A DNA stretch of 64,000 nucleotides from Liminaster sp017519885 (lineage in GTDB: Bacteria; Bacteroidota; Bacteroidia; Bacteroidales; UBA3663). Made by a program: the position numbers and the translations under genes. The notes beneath the pieces were generated by a model. That model did not search any database and was not told the DNA's origin. It was given only the letters and a program-made list of their open reading frames with translations. Positions 7,705 to 16,234 of the stretch are shown one piece after another (the stretch's first letter is position 1; every line of letters begins with the position of its first letter). Location of the stretch: NCBI GenBank assembly GCA_017519885.1, contig JAFWRO010000049.1, forward strand, positions 1-64,000. The letters are read 5' to 3'.

Positions 7705-10689
7705 ATGAAGCACAGTTTTTCACAGTTCAAGAGATCGCTGCTCTCGCTGGCAGCATTCCTACTCTCTGCAGTGACAGCATTTGCACAGAGCACCGTGACA
7801 GGTGTAGTACGTGACGAATTCGGCGACGGCATCATCGGTGCCAACGTCATCGTCAAAGGCACCACCAACGGCGGTACCACCGATCTGGATGGTAACTTCA
7901 CAATCCAGGATGTCAAGACAAATGATGTCCTTTCGGTTTCCTACATCGGTTACATCACCGAAGAGATTGTCTATACCGGACAAAAAAACATCGACATCAC
8001 CCTGCGTGAAGACAACCAGGCCCTCGAGGAGGTGATGGTGGTTGGTTATGCCGTAGGTTCGAAGCGCACCATTTCGGGTGCCGTCGATCGCATCAAGAAG
8101 GAAGACATGAACCAAGGCGTAGTAAACAGTCCAGCTGATGCCTTGAAGGGCAAGTCGGCCGGTGTAGTCATCGCACAATCGGGCGGCGACCCCATGGGCA
8201 ACACCAGTATCAACATTCGTGGCACCAGCTCACTTTCGGGCGGTAGCGACCCATTGGTAATCGTCGATGGCGTGTTTGGCGACATGACGATGCTCAATGC
8301 CTTGGCTCCAAACGACATCGAAAGCATGACCATCCTGAAGGATGCATCCGAAACCGCACAGTACGGTAGCCGTGGCGCAGCTGGCGTCATCGTTGTGACC
8401 ACCGTAAAGGGCAAGGCCGGCATCTCAAGACTCGACTACAACGGACAGTTCGGTATCAACCACGTCTATAAGAACCTCGACCTTATGAGTGCTGACAACT
8501 GGCGCAAACATGCTGCCAACAGCGGTGCAGGATTCACCGACCTGGGAGCCAACACCAACTGGTTTGAGGCCATCGAGAACAGCACCTCCATCACCCAGAA
8601 CCACAGCCTGGCATGGTCGGCAGGAACCGACGAGCACAACATGCGTGCCTCAATTGGTATGGTGCAGAAGGAAGGTATCATCAAGAACTCCGATATGACC
8701 AACTACACTGCCAAGCTCGACGCTCAGCAGTATGCCTTCGACCGCCATCTCAAACTCGAGCTCGGCATCACTGCCTCAGAACGCGACGGCAAGATGATGT
8801 ACAGTTCGCACGACCTCTTCTACGCAGCAGGCCAGTACAACCCCACCTATCCCACCCAGCGCAATGCTGCAGGAATCTGGGACGAGGATTATGCCGCCTC
8901 CGAAATCTTCAATCCTCTCGGACAGCTCAGCGTCGATAACGACTACAACGTGGCTCACGTCAACGTACACGGCAAGGCTACCTGGACCATCGTCAAGGAC
9001 CTCAACCTGTCAGCCTTCGGTAGCTACACCTACATTGGCATCCAGCACAAGCAGTACGTCCCCAGCGACATCGTACAGGGCCAGCGCAATGGCAATGGTA
9101 TGGCATGGATCGGCAACACCACACGCCGCGACATGATGGGCAGCGTACAATTGAGCTACGCAAAGGAACTTGGCCGTCATCACATCGACGCTCTTGCCCT
9201 CGTTGAGGGTCAGAAATATACACGCTTCTACAATTCGACCAAGAGCACAGGCTATGAGACCAACTACTTCGGCTACAACAACCTTGAGGCTGGCTCGACC
9301 GTCAGCTACGGCTATGCCACTTCTAACAAGATGGAGAACGTCCTGATGTCGTATATGGCTCGTCTGAACTACATGTTTGCCGACCGTTATATCGCCACCG
9401 TAAACTTCCGTACCGACGGTTCTTCGAAGCTTGGCGAAGATAACAAGTGGGGCATCTTCCCATCTGCCTCTGTCGCTTGGGTTATCAGCCAGGAGGAATG
9501 GATGCGCAATGTACGTTGGATCAACAACATGAAGCTTCGTGCCGGCTATGGCGTCACCGGTAACCAGGATGCCATCGATGCATACACTTCGCTGCAACTT
9601 ATGAAGCCCAACGGCATCACGCAAGTCAATGGTGTCAACACCACCACCTTCGCCATCACTTCGAATGCCAACCCCGACCTCAAGTGGGAGGTGAAGAAAA
9701 CGTTCGACGTAGGTCTTGACATGGCAATGTTCAAGAATCGTCTGAACCTCACTCTCGACTACTATCGTTCGACCACCAGCGACATGCTCTATACCTATTC
9801 GGTACCCGTTCCTCCATTCACCTACAATACCCTGCTGGCAAATATCGGCGAAATGACCAACAATGGCTTCGAAGTTGCCGTCAACGGTGACATCGTCAAG
9901 ACCAAAGACTGGACCTTCAACGCCGGTTTCAACCTCAGCTTCCAGCAGAACAAGCTGAAGAGCCTGCATGGCACCTATCAGAACCAGGAACTCACCACCG
10001 CCGAGCACATCGCCGTGTCGAGTGTCAATGGTCAGGGACAGACACAGGACAACAACGTGGTCTATCTGATGGAAGACCAGCCCGTGGGTGTCTTCTACCT
10101 CTATCATTGCAACGGCATCACCGACGAGGGCATCTACAACATCGCCGACCTCAATGGCGACGGCACCATCTCGAAGGGCGATGACAGCCCCGACCGCCAG
10201 GTATGCGGACAGGCCACTCCTAAGGTCTTCCTCGGCGCAAGCCTTGGCCTGAAGTACAAGAGCTGGGATCTTGCCATGCAGTTCAACGGTGCATTCGGAC
10301 ACAAGATCTTCAACAACACCAGCCTCACCTACTACAACACCGCCAACTTCCCAACCTACAACGTCTTTGCTGATGCTTTCGAGCAGAACAACGGCAAAGG
10401 CATCAAGGACTCGCAGATCTCCGACTACTGGCTGGAGAAGGGCGACTACGTGAACCTCGAATACATCAGCCTGGGCTACAACTGGAACAAGGAACGTCTC
10501 AACTGCAAGTACCTTTCGAACGTCCGTCTGGCACTTAGCTGCAACAACGTGATGACCTTCACCGGATATAGCGGCCTCACCCCACTCATCAACTCTACCA
10601 GCTTCACCAATGGCTACCTCGGCATGGACGACAAGCAGATCTATCCCCTCAACCGCACCTTCTCAGTGTCGCTGGGTGTAACATTCTGA
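7705..10689 (+). CDS. SusC-family TonB-dependent outer-membrane transporter (SusC1)
   Basis: 994 residues, the usual SusC length. In order: signal peptide (ending TAFAQ), a carboxypeptidase-regulatory-like domain (about 30-105, TVTGVVRDEFGDGIIGANVIVKG), the TonB-box/plug start EEVMVVGYAVGSKRTISGAV, a plug with INIRGTSSLSGGSDPLVIVDG, and a 22-strand-type barrel ending in NRTFSVSLGVTF with a terminal Phe. It imports oligosaccharides across the outer membrane together with the SusD protein encoded 36 bp downstream. The divergent GH13 enzyme and the promoter boxes shared with the GH31/GH97 gene group suggest short alpha-glucans as cargo. Confidence 0.95.
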   Translation: MKHSFSQFKRSLLSLAAFLLSAVTAFAQSTVTGVVRDEFGDGIIGANVIVKGTTNGGTTDLDGNFTIQDVKTNDVLSVSYIGYITEEIVYTGQKNIDITLREDNQALEEVMVVGYAVGSKRTISGAVDRIKKEDMNQGVVNSPADALKGKSAGVVIAQSGGDPMGNTSINIRGTSSLSGGSDPLVIVDGVFGDMTMLNALAPNDIESMTILKDASETAQYGSRGAAGVIVVTTVKGKAGISRLDYNGQFGINHVYKNLDLMSADNWRKHAANSGAGFTDLGANTNWFEAIENSTSITQNHSLAWSAGTDEHNMRASIGMVQKEGIIKNSDMTNYTAKLDAQQYAFDRHLKLELGITASERDGKMMYSSHDLFYAAGQYNPTYPTQRNAAGIWDEDYAASEIFNPLGQLSVDNDYNVAHVNVHGKATWTIVKDLNLSAFGSYTYIGIQHKQYVPSDIVQGQRNGNGMAWIGNTTRRDMMGSVQLSYAKELGRHHIDALALVEGQKYTRFYNSTKSTGYETNYFGYNNLEAGSTVSYGYATSNKMENVLMSYMARLNYMFADRYIATVNFRTDGSSKLGEDNKWGIFPSASVAWVISQEEWMRNVRWINNMKLRAGYGVTGNQDAIDAYTSLQLMKPNGITQVNGVNTTTFAITSNANPDLKWEVKKTFDVGLDMAMFKNRLNLTLDYYRSTTSDMLYTYSVPVPPFTYNTLLANIGEMTNNGFEVAVNGDIVKTKDWTFNAGFNLSFQQNKLKSLHGTYQNQELTTAEHIAVSSVNGQGQTQDNNVVYLMEDQPVGVFYLYHCNGITDEGIYNIADLNGDGTISKGDDSPDRQVCGQATPKVFLGASLGLKYKSWDLAMQFNGAFGHKIFNNTSLTYYNTANFPTYNVFADAFEQNNGKGIKDSQISDYWLEKGDYVNLEYISLGYNWNKERLNCKYLSNVRLALSCNNVMTFTGYSGLTPLINSTSFTNGYLGMDDKQIYPLNRTFSVSLGVTF

Positions 10690-10725
10690 TAATTATTTTA
10701 CGAACATTAGAAAACAAATACTATC

Positions 10726-12462
10726 ATGAAGAAATATATTCTTGGCACAATGATTCTCGGTATGGGTCTGCTGACGAGCTGCTCATTGGAAGAAACACCC
10801 GCAAGCGCCTTCACCGAAGAGGAAGCCTACCAGAGCTCCACGCTGGTTTATGTCAACACTGTGGCCAACATCTATTCGGCCATCGGCAACAAGTTCTACG
10901 GCTCGGACGGCAGTTCGGTACATACCCTCCAGGAATTCACGTCCGATGCCACCATGCTTCCCGGACGTCAGGGTGACTGGGTGGATGGAGGCAAGTGGCA
11001 GAACCTGTTCCTCCACTTCATCGACCCCACCACCAACCCGCTCAGCGACAACTGGAACAACCTCTATGGCCTCATCGGCCTCTGCAACAACTCGATTGAC
11101 AAGCTCGAGGATCTGAAGAGCATCAACGAAGCCGCCGCCACCTACCAGTACGAGGTACGTGCCGTCAGAGCTCTCTGCTACTACTATCTGATGGACCTTT
11201 TCGCACAGGTTCCCGTCGTTACCTCTTCGAAGATGAGCATCAGCGACGTGGCTCAGTCCAATCGCTCCGACGTCTTCAAGTTCGTGGTCAGCGAGCTCAG
11301 CGAGTGTATCCCTCATCTGGCGGAGGCACAGAGCCAGAAGACCGGAGAATACTACGGACGTATGACCAAGGCCGTGGCCTACATGGTAATGGCCAAGGTT
11401 GCCCTCAATGCTCCTGTCTATACTATCGACAACACCTCGGCCACCAGCTATCAGGCATTTGTCGGCGACGACAAGAGCCGCAAGTCGGTAGCCAGCGAAA
11501 CTCTTGGCCAGGCTGTCAGCTCACGCGGAAAGAGCATCAGCATCACCCTCGACGGCACCAGCCGCAACGCTTGGGAGACTGTCATCTATTGTGTAGATAA
11601 GATCACGGCACAGGGCTATAGCCTGCAAGCCAATGTGACCGACTGCTTCAGCACCAGCAACCAGAGTTCGGTGGAGAACATCTTCACCCGTCCGAACGAC
11701 GAGACCACCTACCGCGTGGAGGACTACAACGTGATCCGTTCGCTGCACTACAACCACGCCAGCGCCCTGGGCAAGAGCGCATGGAACGGTGCCTGTGCCA
11801 CCGTACACGAGATGAACATCTTCGGCTACGGAACTCCCGAGCAGGATCCCCGTCTGAGCCTCTTCTTCTTCACCGGTCAGGACTATGTGGAGCAGACTGG
11901 CACCACCGTGGATGACGGTGTGGGCGGCGTGCTCGAATACCTGCCTCTCGAAGCTCAGGTCGATTACCCGAAGGAGGGAGAATGCGATGAAGTCTTCAAG
12001 AATGCACATGTCGTAAAGTGCGGTGGTGCACGTCTGAAGAAATACCAGTACGACCTCACCTCCCAGACCTGGAACATCGGCAACCAGGACCTCGTAATCT
12101 TCCGTTATGCCGATGCCCTTCTGATGAAGGCCGAGGCCGAATACCGCAATGGTACAGGCGATGCCTTGGCTGACCTCAACACCATCCGCGAACGTGTAGG
12201 TGCAACACCTCTCACCACTCTCACTCTCAACGATATCCTCAACGAACGCATGCTTGAACTCTGCTGGGAGGGCGTACGCCGTCAGGATCAGGTACGCTTC
12301 TGCACCTTCACCCAACCTACCGAAGATCGTTTCGTAGGTGTCTGGAAGAATGCCGTAGCCAACAACTACGTGGACGATAACCAGGGATACACCAACGTCT
12401 ATCCTATTCCATCGTCGGTGCTCAGCCTCAATACCAGTTTCAAGCAGAATCCCGGTTATTGA
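10726..12462 (+). CDS. SusD/RagB-family glycan-binding lipoprotein (SusD1)
   Basis: 578 residues with a lipoprotein signal (GLLTSC). SusD hallmarks: an N-terminal TPR-like region with NNLYGLIGLCNNSIDKLE and VRAVRALCYYYLMDLFAQVPVV, then a C-terminal part with IFRYADALLMKAEAEYRNG, LNTIRERVG, ILNERMLELCWEGVRRQDQVRF and the ending YPIPSSVLSLNTSFKQNPGY. SusD proteins cap the SusC barrel and bind the glycan at the cell surface. It is cotranscribed with SusC1 and followed by a strong terminator. Confidence 0.95.
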   Translation: MKKYILGTMILGMGLLTSCSLEETPASAFTEEEAYQSSTLVYVNTVANIYSAIGNKFYGSDGSSVHTLQEFTSDATMLPGRQGDWVDGGKWQNLFLHFIDPTTNPLSDNWNNLYGLIGLCNNSIDKLEDLKSINEAAATYQYEVRAVRALCYYYLMDLFAQVPVVTSSKMSISDVAQSNRSDVFKFVVSELSECIPHLAEAQSQKTGEYYGRMTKAVAYMVMAKVALNAPVYTIDNTSATSYQAFVGDDKSRKSVASETLGQAVSSRGKSISITLDGTSRNAWETVIYCVDKITAQGYSLQANVTDCFSTSNQSSVENIFTRPNDETTYRVEDYNVIRSLHYNHASALGKSAWNGACATVHEMNIFGYGTPEQDPRLSLFFFTGQDYVEQTGTTVDDGVGGVLEYLPLEAQVDYPKEGECDEVFKNAHVVKCGGARLKKYQYDLTSQTWNIGNQDLVIFRYADALLMKAEAEYRNGTGDALADLNTIRERVGATPLTTLTLNDILNERMLELCWEGVRRQDQVRFCTFTQPTEDRFVGVWKNAVANNYVDDNQGYTNVYPIPSSVLSLNTSFKQNPGY

Positions 12463-12503
12463 TTCCCTTTTGAAGGTTTAGTTTTAAATAATATGTGTGT
12501 GTT

Positions 12504-12539
12504 AATGTGCTGCTTCTGCGAAGAAACAGCACATTTTTT
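12504..12539 (+). terminator. Intrinsic terminator after SusD1
   Basis: Stem AATGTGCTG + CTTC, loop TGC, then GAAG + CAGCACATT, followed by TTTT. Lies 41 bp after the SusD1 stop. Confidence 0.75.
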
Positions 12540-12592
12540 CGTACTTGAGAAAATTTTCGGCTTCAATGCTTGCAACATTCATTTTTTCTTTG

Positions 12593-12600
12593 TAATTTTG
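12593..12600 (+). promoter_or_regulatory. -7 box TAATTTTG of the second SusR-like gene
   Basis: Fits TAnnTTTG, with a TTG at about 12570 at the -33 position and the ATG at 12626. The gene therefore has its own promoter, separate from SusC1/D1. Confidence 0.55.
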
Positions 12601-12625
12601 CAGCGCATATAACCCTGAAAAAACA

Positions 12626-14284
12626 ATGATTCAACTACGAAAACTAATATCATTGGCTCTTTGCCTGACAGCCAACTTCACATACATGTCCGCGGCCATG
12701 CCCTCCACCGAAAAACTGTTGCAGCAACTCGATGCCGACGTGGCCAACCGCACAGCGTTTATTCAGAAGCGGGAAAAGGAAATCGACAACCTGAAACTTC
12801 TGCTTCCTCGAAGCCCAGTTTCGGCACGTTTCGAGGTCTGCGACGAGATCTGCCAGCGCTATGTGGGATTCAATGCCGACTCGATGCGACATTATGGTGA
12901 ACTTTGTCTGCAATATGCCCGTGACCCTCAGTTCGGTAGCGCCGAGAAGCTACAACGTGCCAACATTCACCATGCTTTCAGCCTGGCTACCAATGGCCTC
13001 TATGAACAGGCCAAGGAATTGTTGATCCCGATGGAAGGCAATGTCTTCCTAAGCAACCGGCTGGACTACTTCAAGGCAATGACACTACTACTCGTATGGG
13101 AGAGTGACTTCTCTACCCTACCCGATGCTTTCGAACATATCAAGCCCCAGCTAATGGCTTGCTATGATTCGATCATCAGTTACGAACAGGACCCTCTCTT
13201 CCGACTGCATCAACGCGCCATATTGGCAGGTTTCGACGACCAGGAGAAGGCCAAACAATACGTTCTGCCGGCTCTCGACACCATAAGCCTCGACAATCCC
13301 GACCTGCGTTTCCTGGCCAACACAGCTGCCACCAGCTACGAAGCACAGCAAAAGGCCGACAGTTCCCTCCACTACTATGCGCTGAGCGCCTTGTCAGATT
13401 TGCGTCAAGGGGTGCTCGAACATGCTTCACTACCTAAACTCGCGCTGCTACTTTTCGCTCGAGGAGACATCGACCGAGCCTACAATTACATGAAATGCAG
13501 CGTGGAGGATGCTGAAGCCTGCGGTGCCCGCCTGCGTACGGTGCAGATTGCCGAAGATGTCCCCATCATCCTCGACGCCTATCAGGCCAAGGTCAGGGCA
13601 CAAAACTCACGACTTCGGAATGGACTGATTGCCCTGGCATTGCTGCTAACCGCTGTCACCGTGCTTTTCGGACTTCTCTTCTACACCCATCGTCGACTGC
13701 GCAGAGCACGACAACGCGAACTCGCCTACCACGACGACCTGCGTCGCAGTAAAAAGGAGGTCGAACAGGCGCTTCGACAAGTCCGACAAATCAATAGCCA
13801 GCTGAAGGAAAGCAACCAGATCAAGGAGACCTATGTCACCCAATACATGAAACAATGTTCGGCTGGTATCGCCAAGATCGAGTCCTATCGCCTCGCGCTG
13901 CAAAAAACTGCCCTCTCGAGCAACTACGGCAAGCTGCTCGAAACCATCAAGGACACTCGGGTCATCGACAAGGAGTTGGATGAATTCTATCGCAGTTTCG
14001 ACGAGACCTTCCTGAGCCTCTTCCCTACGTTCAAGGCCGACTTCAATGCACTACTTCGACCCGAAGAGCAACTGCCCGAGGGAGATGCAGGTCGCCTCAG
14101 CACCGAACTGCGAATTTTCGCGCTCATCCGCCTGGGCTTTACCGACAGCGAGGAGATAGCCAACTTCCTGCGTTATTCGGTCAAGACCATCTACAACTAC
14201 CGAACCAAGATGCGCAACAAGGCATTGGGCGACCGAAACCAACTTGAAGACAAGCTGATGAACATCGGCATCATTGGTTCCTGA
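12626..14284 (+). CDS. SusR-like (DUF6377-type) membrane regulator, probable activator of the alpha-glucan genes
   Basis: 552 residues: signal peptide, TPR-like helical sensor (about 25-325, starting with EKLLQQLDADVANRTAFIQK, close to the SusR N-terminal pattern), one transmembrane segment (about 333-353, LIALALLLTAVTVLFGLLFY), a coiled coil (LAYHDDLRRSKKEVEQALRQ and on), and a C-terminal HTH (SEEIANFLRYSVKTIYNYRT). SusR-type proteins sense an oligosaccharide in the periplasm and switch on sus-like genes directly. It is encoded right after SusC1/D1 and converges on a second SusR-like gene with only 5 bp between stops. I infer it controls the promoters with paired YRCTCCY boxes, but the other regulator is not excluded. 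Confidence 0.85.
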   Translation: MIQLRKLISLALCLTANFTYMSAAMPSTEKLLQQLDADVANRTAFIQKREKEIDNLKLLLPRSPVSARFEVCDEICQRYVGFNADSMRHYGELCLQYARDPQFGSAEKLQRANIHHAFSLATNGLYEQAKELLIPMEGNVFLSNRLDYFKAMTLLLVWESDFSTLPDAFEHIKPQLMACYDSIISYEQDPLFRLHQRAILAGFDDQEKAKQYVLPALDTISLDNPDLRFLANTAATSYEAQQKADSSLHYYALSALSDLRQGVLEHASLPKLALLLFARGDIDRAYNYMKCSVEDAEACGARLRTVQIAEDVPIILDAYQAKVRAQNSRLRNGLIALALLLTAVTVLFGLLFYTHRRLRRARQRELAYHDDLRRSKKEVEQALRQVRQINSQLKESNQIKETYVTQYMKQCSAGIAKIESYRLALQKTALSSNYGKLLETIKDTRVIDKELDEFYRSFDETFLSLFPTFKADFNALLRPEEQLPEGDAGRLSTELRIFALIRLGFTDSEEIANFLRYSVKTIYNYRTKMRNKALGDRNQLEDKLMNIGIIGS

Positions 14285-14289
14285 TACCG

Positions 14290-15957
14290 TTAGTTCACTG
14301 TACAAAGCCGCTGCACGTCGTCGTCGAATGTCTCGCGACGGCGTGCTTTGCCTTTCATCACCGAGCGGCAGTTATAGATGGTCTGAGGCGAAAGAAACAG
14401 AAGACCAGCAATGTCAGCGGTGTTCTTCACCCCCAGGCGGATCAGGGCAAAGGTACGCAGTTCAGTGGTGAGCGTGCCGGGCGACTTCACCGCAATTTGC
14501 CCTTCATCGGAAAGCAGCGCATTGAACTCCTCCACAAAAGTGGGATAAAGGTCCAGAAACGCCTTGTCGAAACGATGCAGGAAGGTTGAGGCATCCTGTT
14601 CCGAGATGCGTGTCGAGGAGATAGTATGCAGCAGATCCTGTGCCTGATTGGCCTTGATCTTTCGCTTCACCAAGGTCTGGTACATCCCCAGCTTGTCGAT
14701 GTATTTGGCACAAAGGTCAATGAAGATCGAGGCCAATCCCTCACGACGTTTGTTGGTGTGGATGAGTTGCTGGTTGAGTTCCTTCAATTGCTGGTTGAGT
14801 GCGGCATGCGTCTTGTTGCTGTCGGCCAACTGCTTGTTCATGTTGATCAGTTTCTGATGGCTGCTGGCCAGTTCCCTACGCCTCGACGCCAGCTTACGGT
14901 TCTGCTTGTAAATGTAATAGGCCGTGAGGAGCAATGCCAAAACCAACAAGGAAATGAAAACGACAGAATTACGCAATTTCTGATTCTTGGCTACAATAGT
15001 GGCCTGATAGGTGTTCATGATTTGTGGAAGCGTGCGTGATATTTCGAGGATACGCAATCGGTTGTTGTAGAACTTGGCATCCTCCATCGAGGTGTTGATA
15101 TAGAGTTCTGCCCGCGTGATCTGTTCTTCACTCTCATCGAACAGACAGACGGCCAGATCCTGCAAGGCAAGATTCTCCATCGTGCAGTTCTTCAGGTCGC
15201 ACATCGCCGCCTTGATCACATATTCTATATATTTATCCTGTTCTCCTGCCACCCTATAATTACCAGCCAATGCAAACGAGGCCATCGAGTATGCTCTCGA
15301 ATGTTGGTCGATACGCTTAACAGCCTGCAGGTAATGAATGCGAGCCTGTTTGCCGTCATGGTCCAGATATACATTCTTTTCGCCTTGATAATAATCGTAG
15401 AGCGGATTATCGGGCCCTACATATCCTATGGCTTGTCGCAGACAACTATCAGCTTTGGAACGATAGAGCGGGGCATAATAGACATCGTGGCAATAGTCCG
15501 ACCAATAGGAATAAATGGCATTATAAGCAATGAGTTGCTTGAAGCGCAACAGGGAGTCGGTGGGCTGATCATCGAGCGTTTTCATACATTCCAAGGCTTC
15601 GGAATAAAGGCCACCGATAGCCAATATCTCCGAACGATGGATGGTAAAGAGGGTAGTAAAATAACTGTTGCGCTGTTGGAGGGCCATAGCAAGTCCTCGG
15701 TCGGCATACAGCATGGCCGAATCGAACTGGAACACATGGTATTCTTCATACAGGTCATCGATGATGGAAAGTGTTCTTTCTCCAATGACACCTTCGTTGA
15801 GCTTCCTTTTCAGGGAAGCGATTCGCTCACTCTTGACTTGTATATACTGTGAGCGTTGAGCAATGGCTGCATCCAGACTATCCATCAGCTGAAGGTTGTC
15901 AGCCCTCATCGGGAGTGACAGCACGAGAAACAACAATAGAAGAAATGACTTTTGCAT
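14290..15957 (-). CDS. SusR-like (DUF6377-type) membrane regulator, probable regulator of the SusC2/GH66 operon
   Basis: 555 residues with the SusR layout: signal peptide (to about residue 19), TPR-like sensor starting LMDSLDAAIAQRSQYIQVKS, a transmembrane segment near residues 335-355 (VVFISLLVLALLLTAYYIY), a long Gln/Asn-rich coiled coil (LADSNKTHAALNQQLKELNQ), and a C-terminal HTH (ADIAGLLFLSPQTIYNCRSV). It is transcribed away from SusC2 across a 277-bp divergent promoter region, the usual position for the local activator of a sus-like operon. It is a paralogue of the gene at 12626, with clearly diverged sensor and HTH, so the two probably read different sugars and sites. Confidence 0.85.
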   Translation of the reverse strand: MQKSFLLLLFLVLSLPMRADNLQLMDSLDAAIAQRSQYIQVKSERIASLKRKLNEGVIGERTLSIIDDLYEEYHVFQFDSAMLYADRGLAMALQQRNSYFTTLFTIHRSEILAIGGLYSEALECMKTLDDQPTDSLLRFKQLIAYNAIYSYWSDYCHDVYYAPLYRSKADSCLRQAIGYVGPDNPLYDYYQGEKNVYLDHDGKQARIHYLQAVKRIDQHSRAYSMASFALAGNYRVAGEQDKYIEYVIKAAMCDLKNCTMENLALQDLAVCLFDESEEQITRAELYINTSMEDAKFYNNRLRILEISRTLPQIMNTYQATIVAKNQKLRNSVVFISLLVLALLLTAYYIYKQNRKLASRRRELASSHQKLINMNKQLADSNKTHAALNQQLKELNQQLIHTNKRREGLASIFIDLCAKYIDKLGMYQTLVKRKIKANQAQDLLHTISSTRISEQDASTFLHRFDKAFLDLYPTFVEEFNALLSDEGQIAVKSPGTLTTELRTFALIRLGVKNTADIAGLLFLSPQTIYNCRSVMKGKARRRETFDDDVQRLCTVN

Positions 15958-15991
15958 AGTAATAGAGTCGACTCTGAGGTTTTCGATGGGG

Positions 15992-15999
15992 CAAAGATA
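15992..15999 (-). promoter_or_regulatory. -7 box TATCTTTG of the third SusR-like gene
   Basis: Exact -7 match on the minus strand, 34 bp upstream of the ATG at 15957. Confidence 0.6.
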
Positions 16000-16064
16000 A
16001 AAGGATTTTTTTATATCTCCAACATTTTTTGGAAAAATTTCCTCTTTTTTGCGAAATTGGCCAT

Positions 16065-16194
16065 TTTTACTATGGCATTTTTGTCAATTATAATAAATTA
16101 CTGATTTACAATAGAATATTTTCTCATAATTCTCCCATACTTTTACTATATCTTTACTAAGGTGTACAACCTATTAATATTTGTCGTTACTTTG
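16065..16194 (+). promoter_or_regulatory. SusC2 promoter with repeated TTTTACTAT
   Basis: A -7-like box TTACTTTG (16187-16194, one mismatch to TAnnTTTG) precedes TTTGCAG. TTTTACTAT occurs at 16141-16149, 46 bp upstream of this box, and again at 16065-16073. The CACTCCC box is not at the -46 position, so this promoter looks separately regulated. The box also shows that the ATG at 16235, and not an upstream alternative at 16181, is the start of SusC2. Confidence 0.4.
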
Positions 16195-16234
16195 CAGCAG
16201 AATTTCAAACACAAACCAAATTATAACGAGCAGT

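Noticed and set aside
9010..10302. Minus-strand open frame (430 codons) inside SusC1
   Set aside because: Antisense to the SusC1 barrel, which has continuous SusC motifs; no promoter in front of it.
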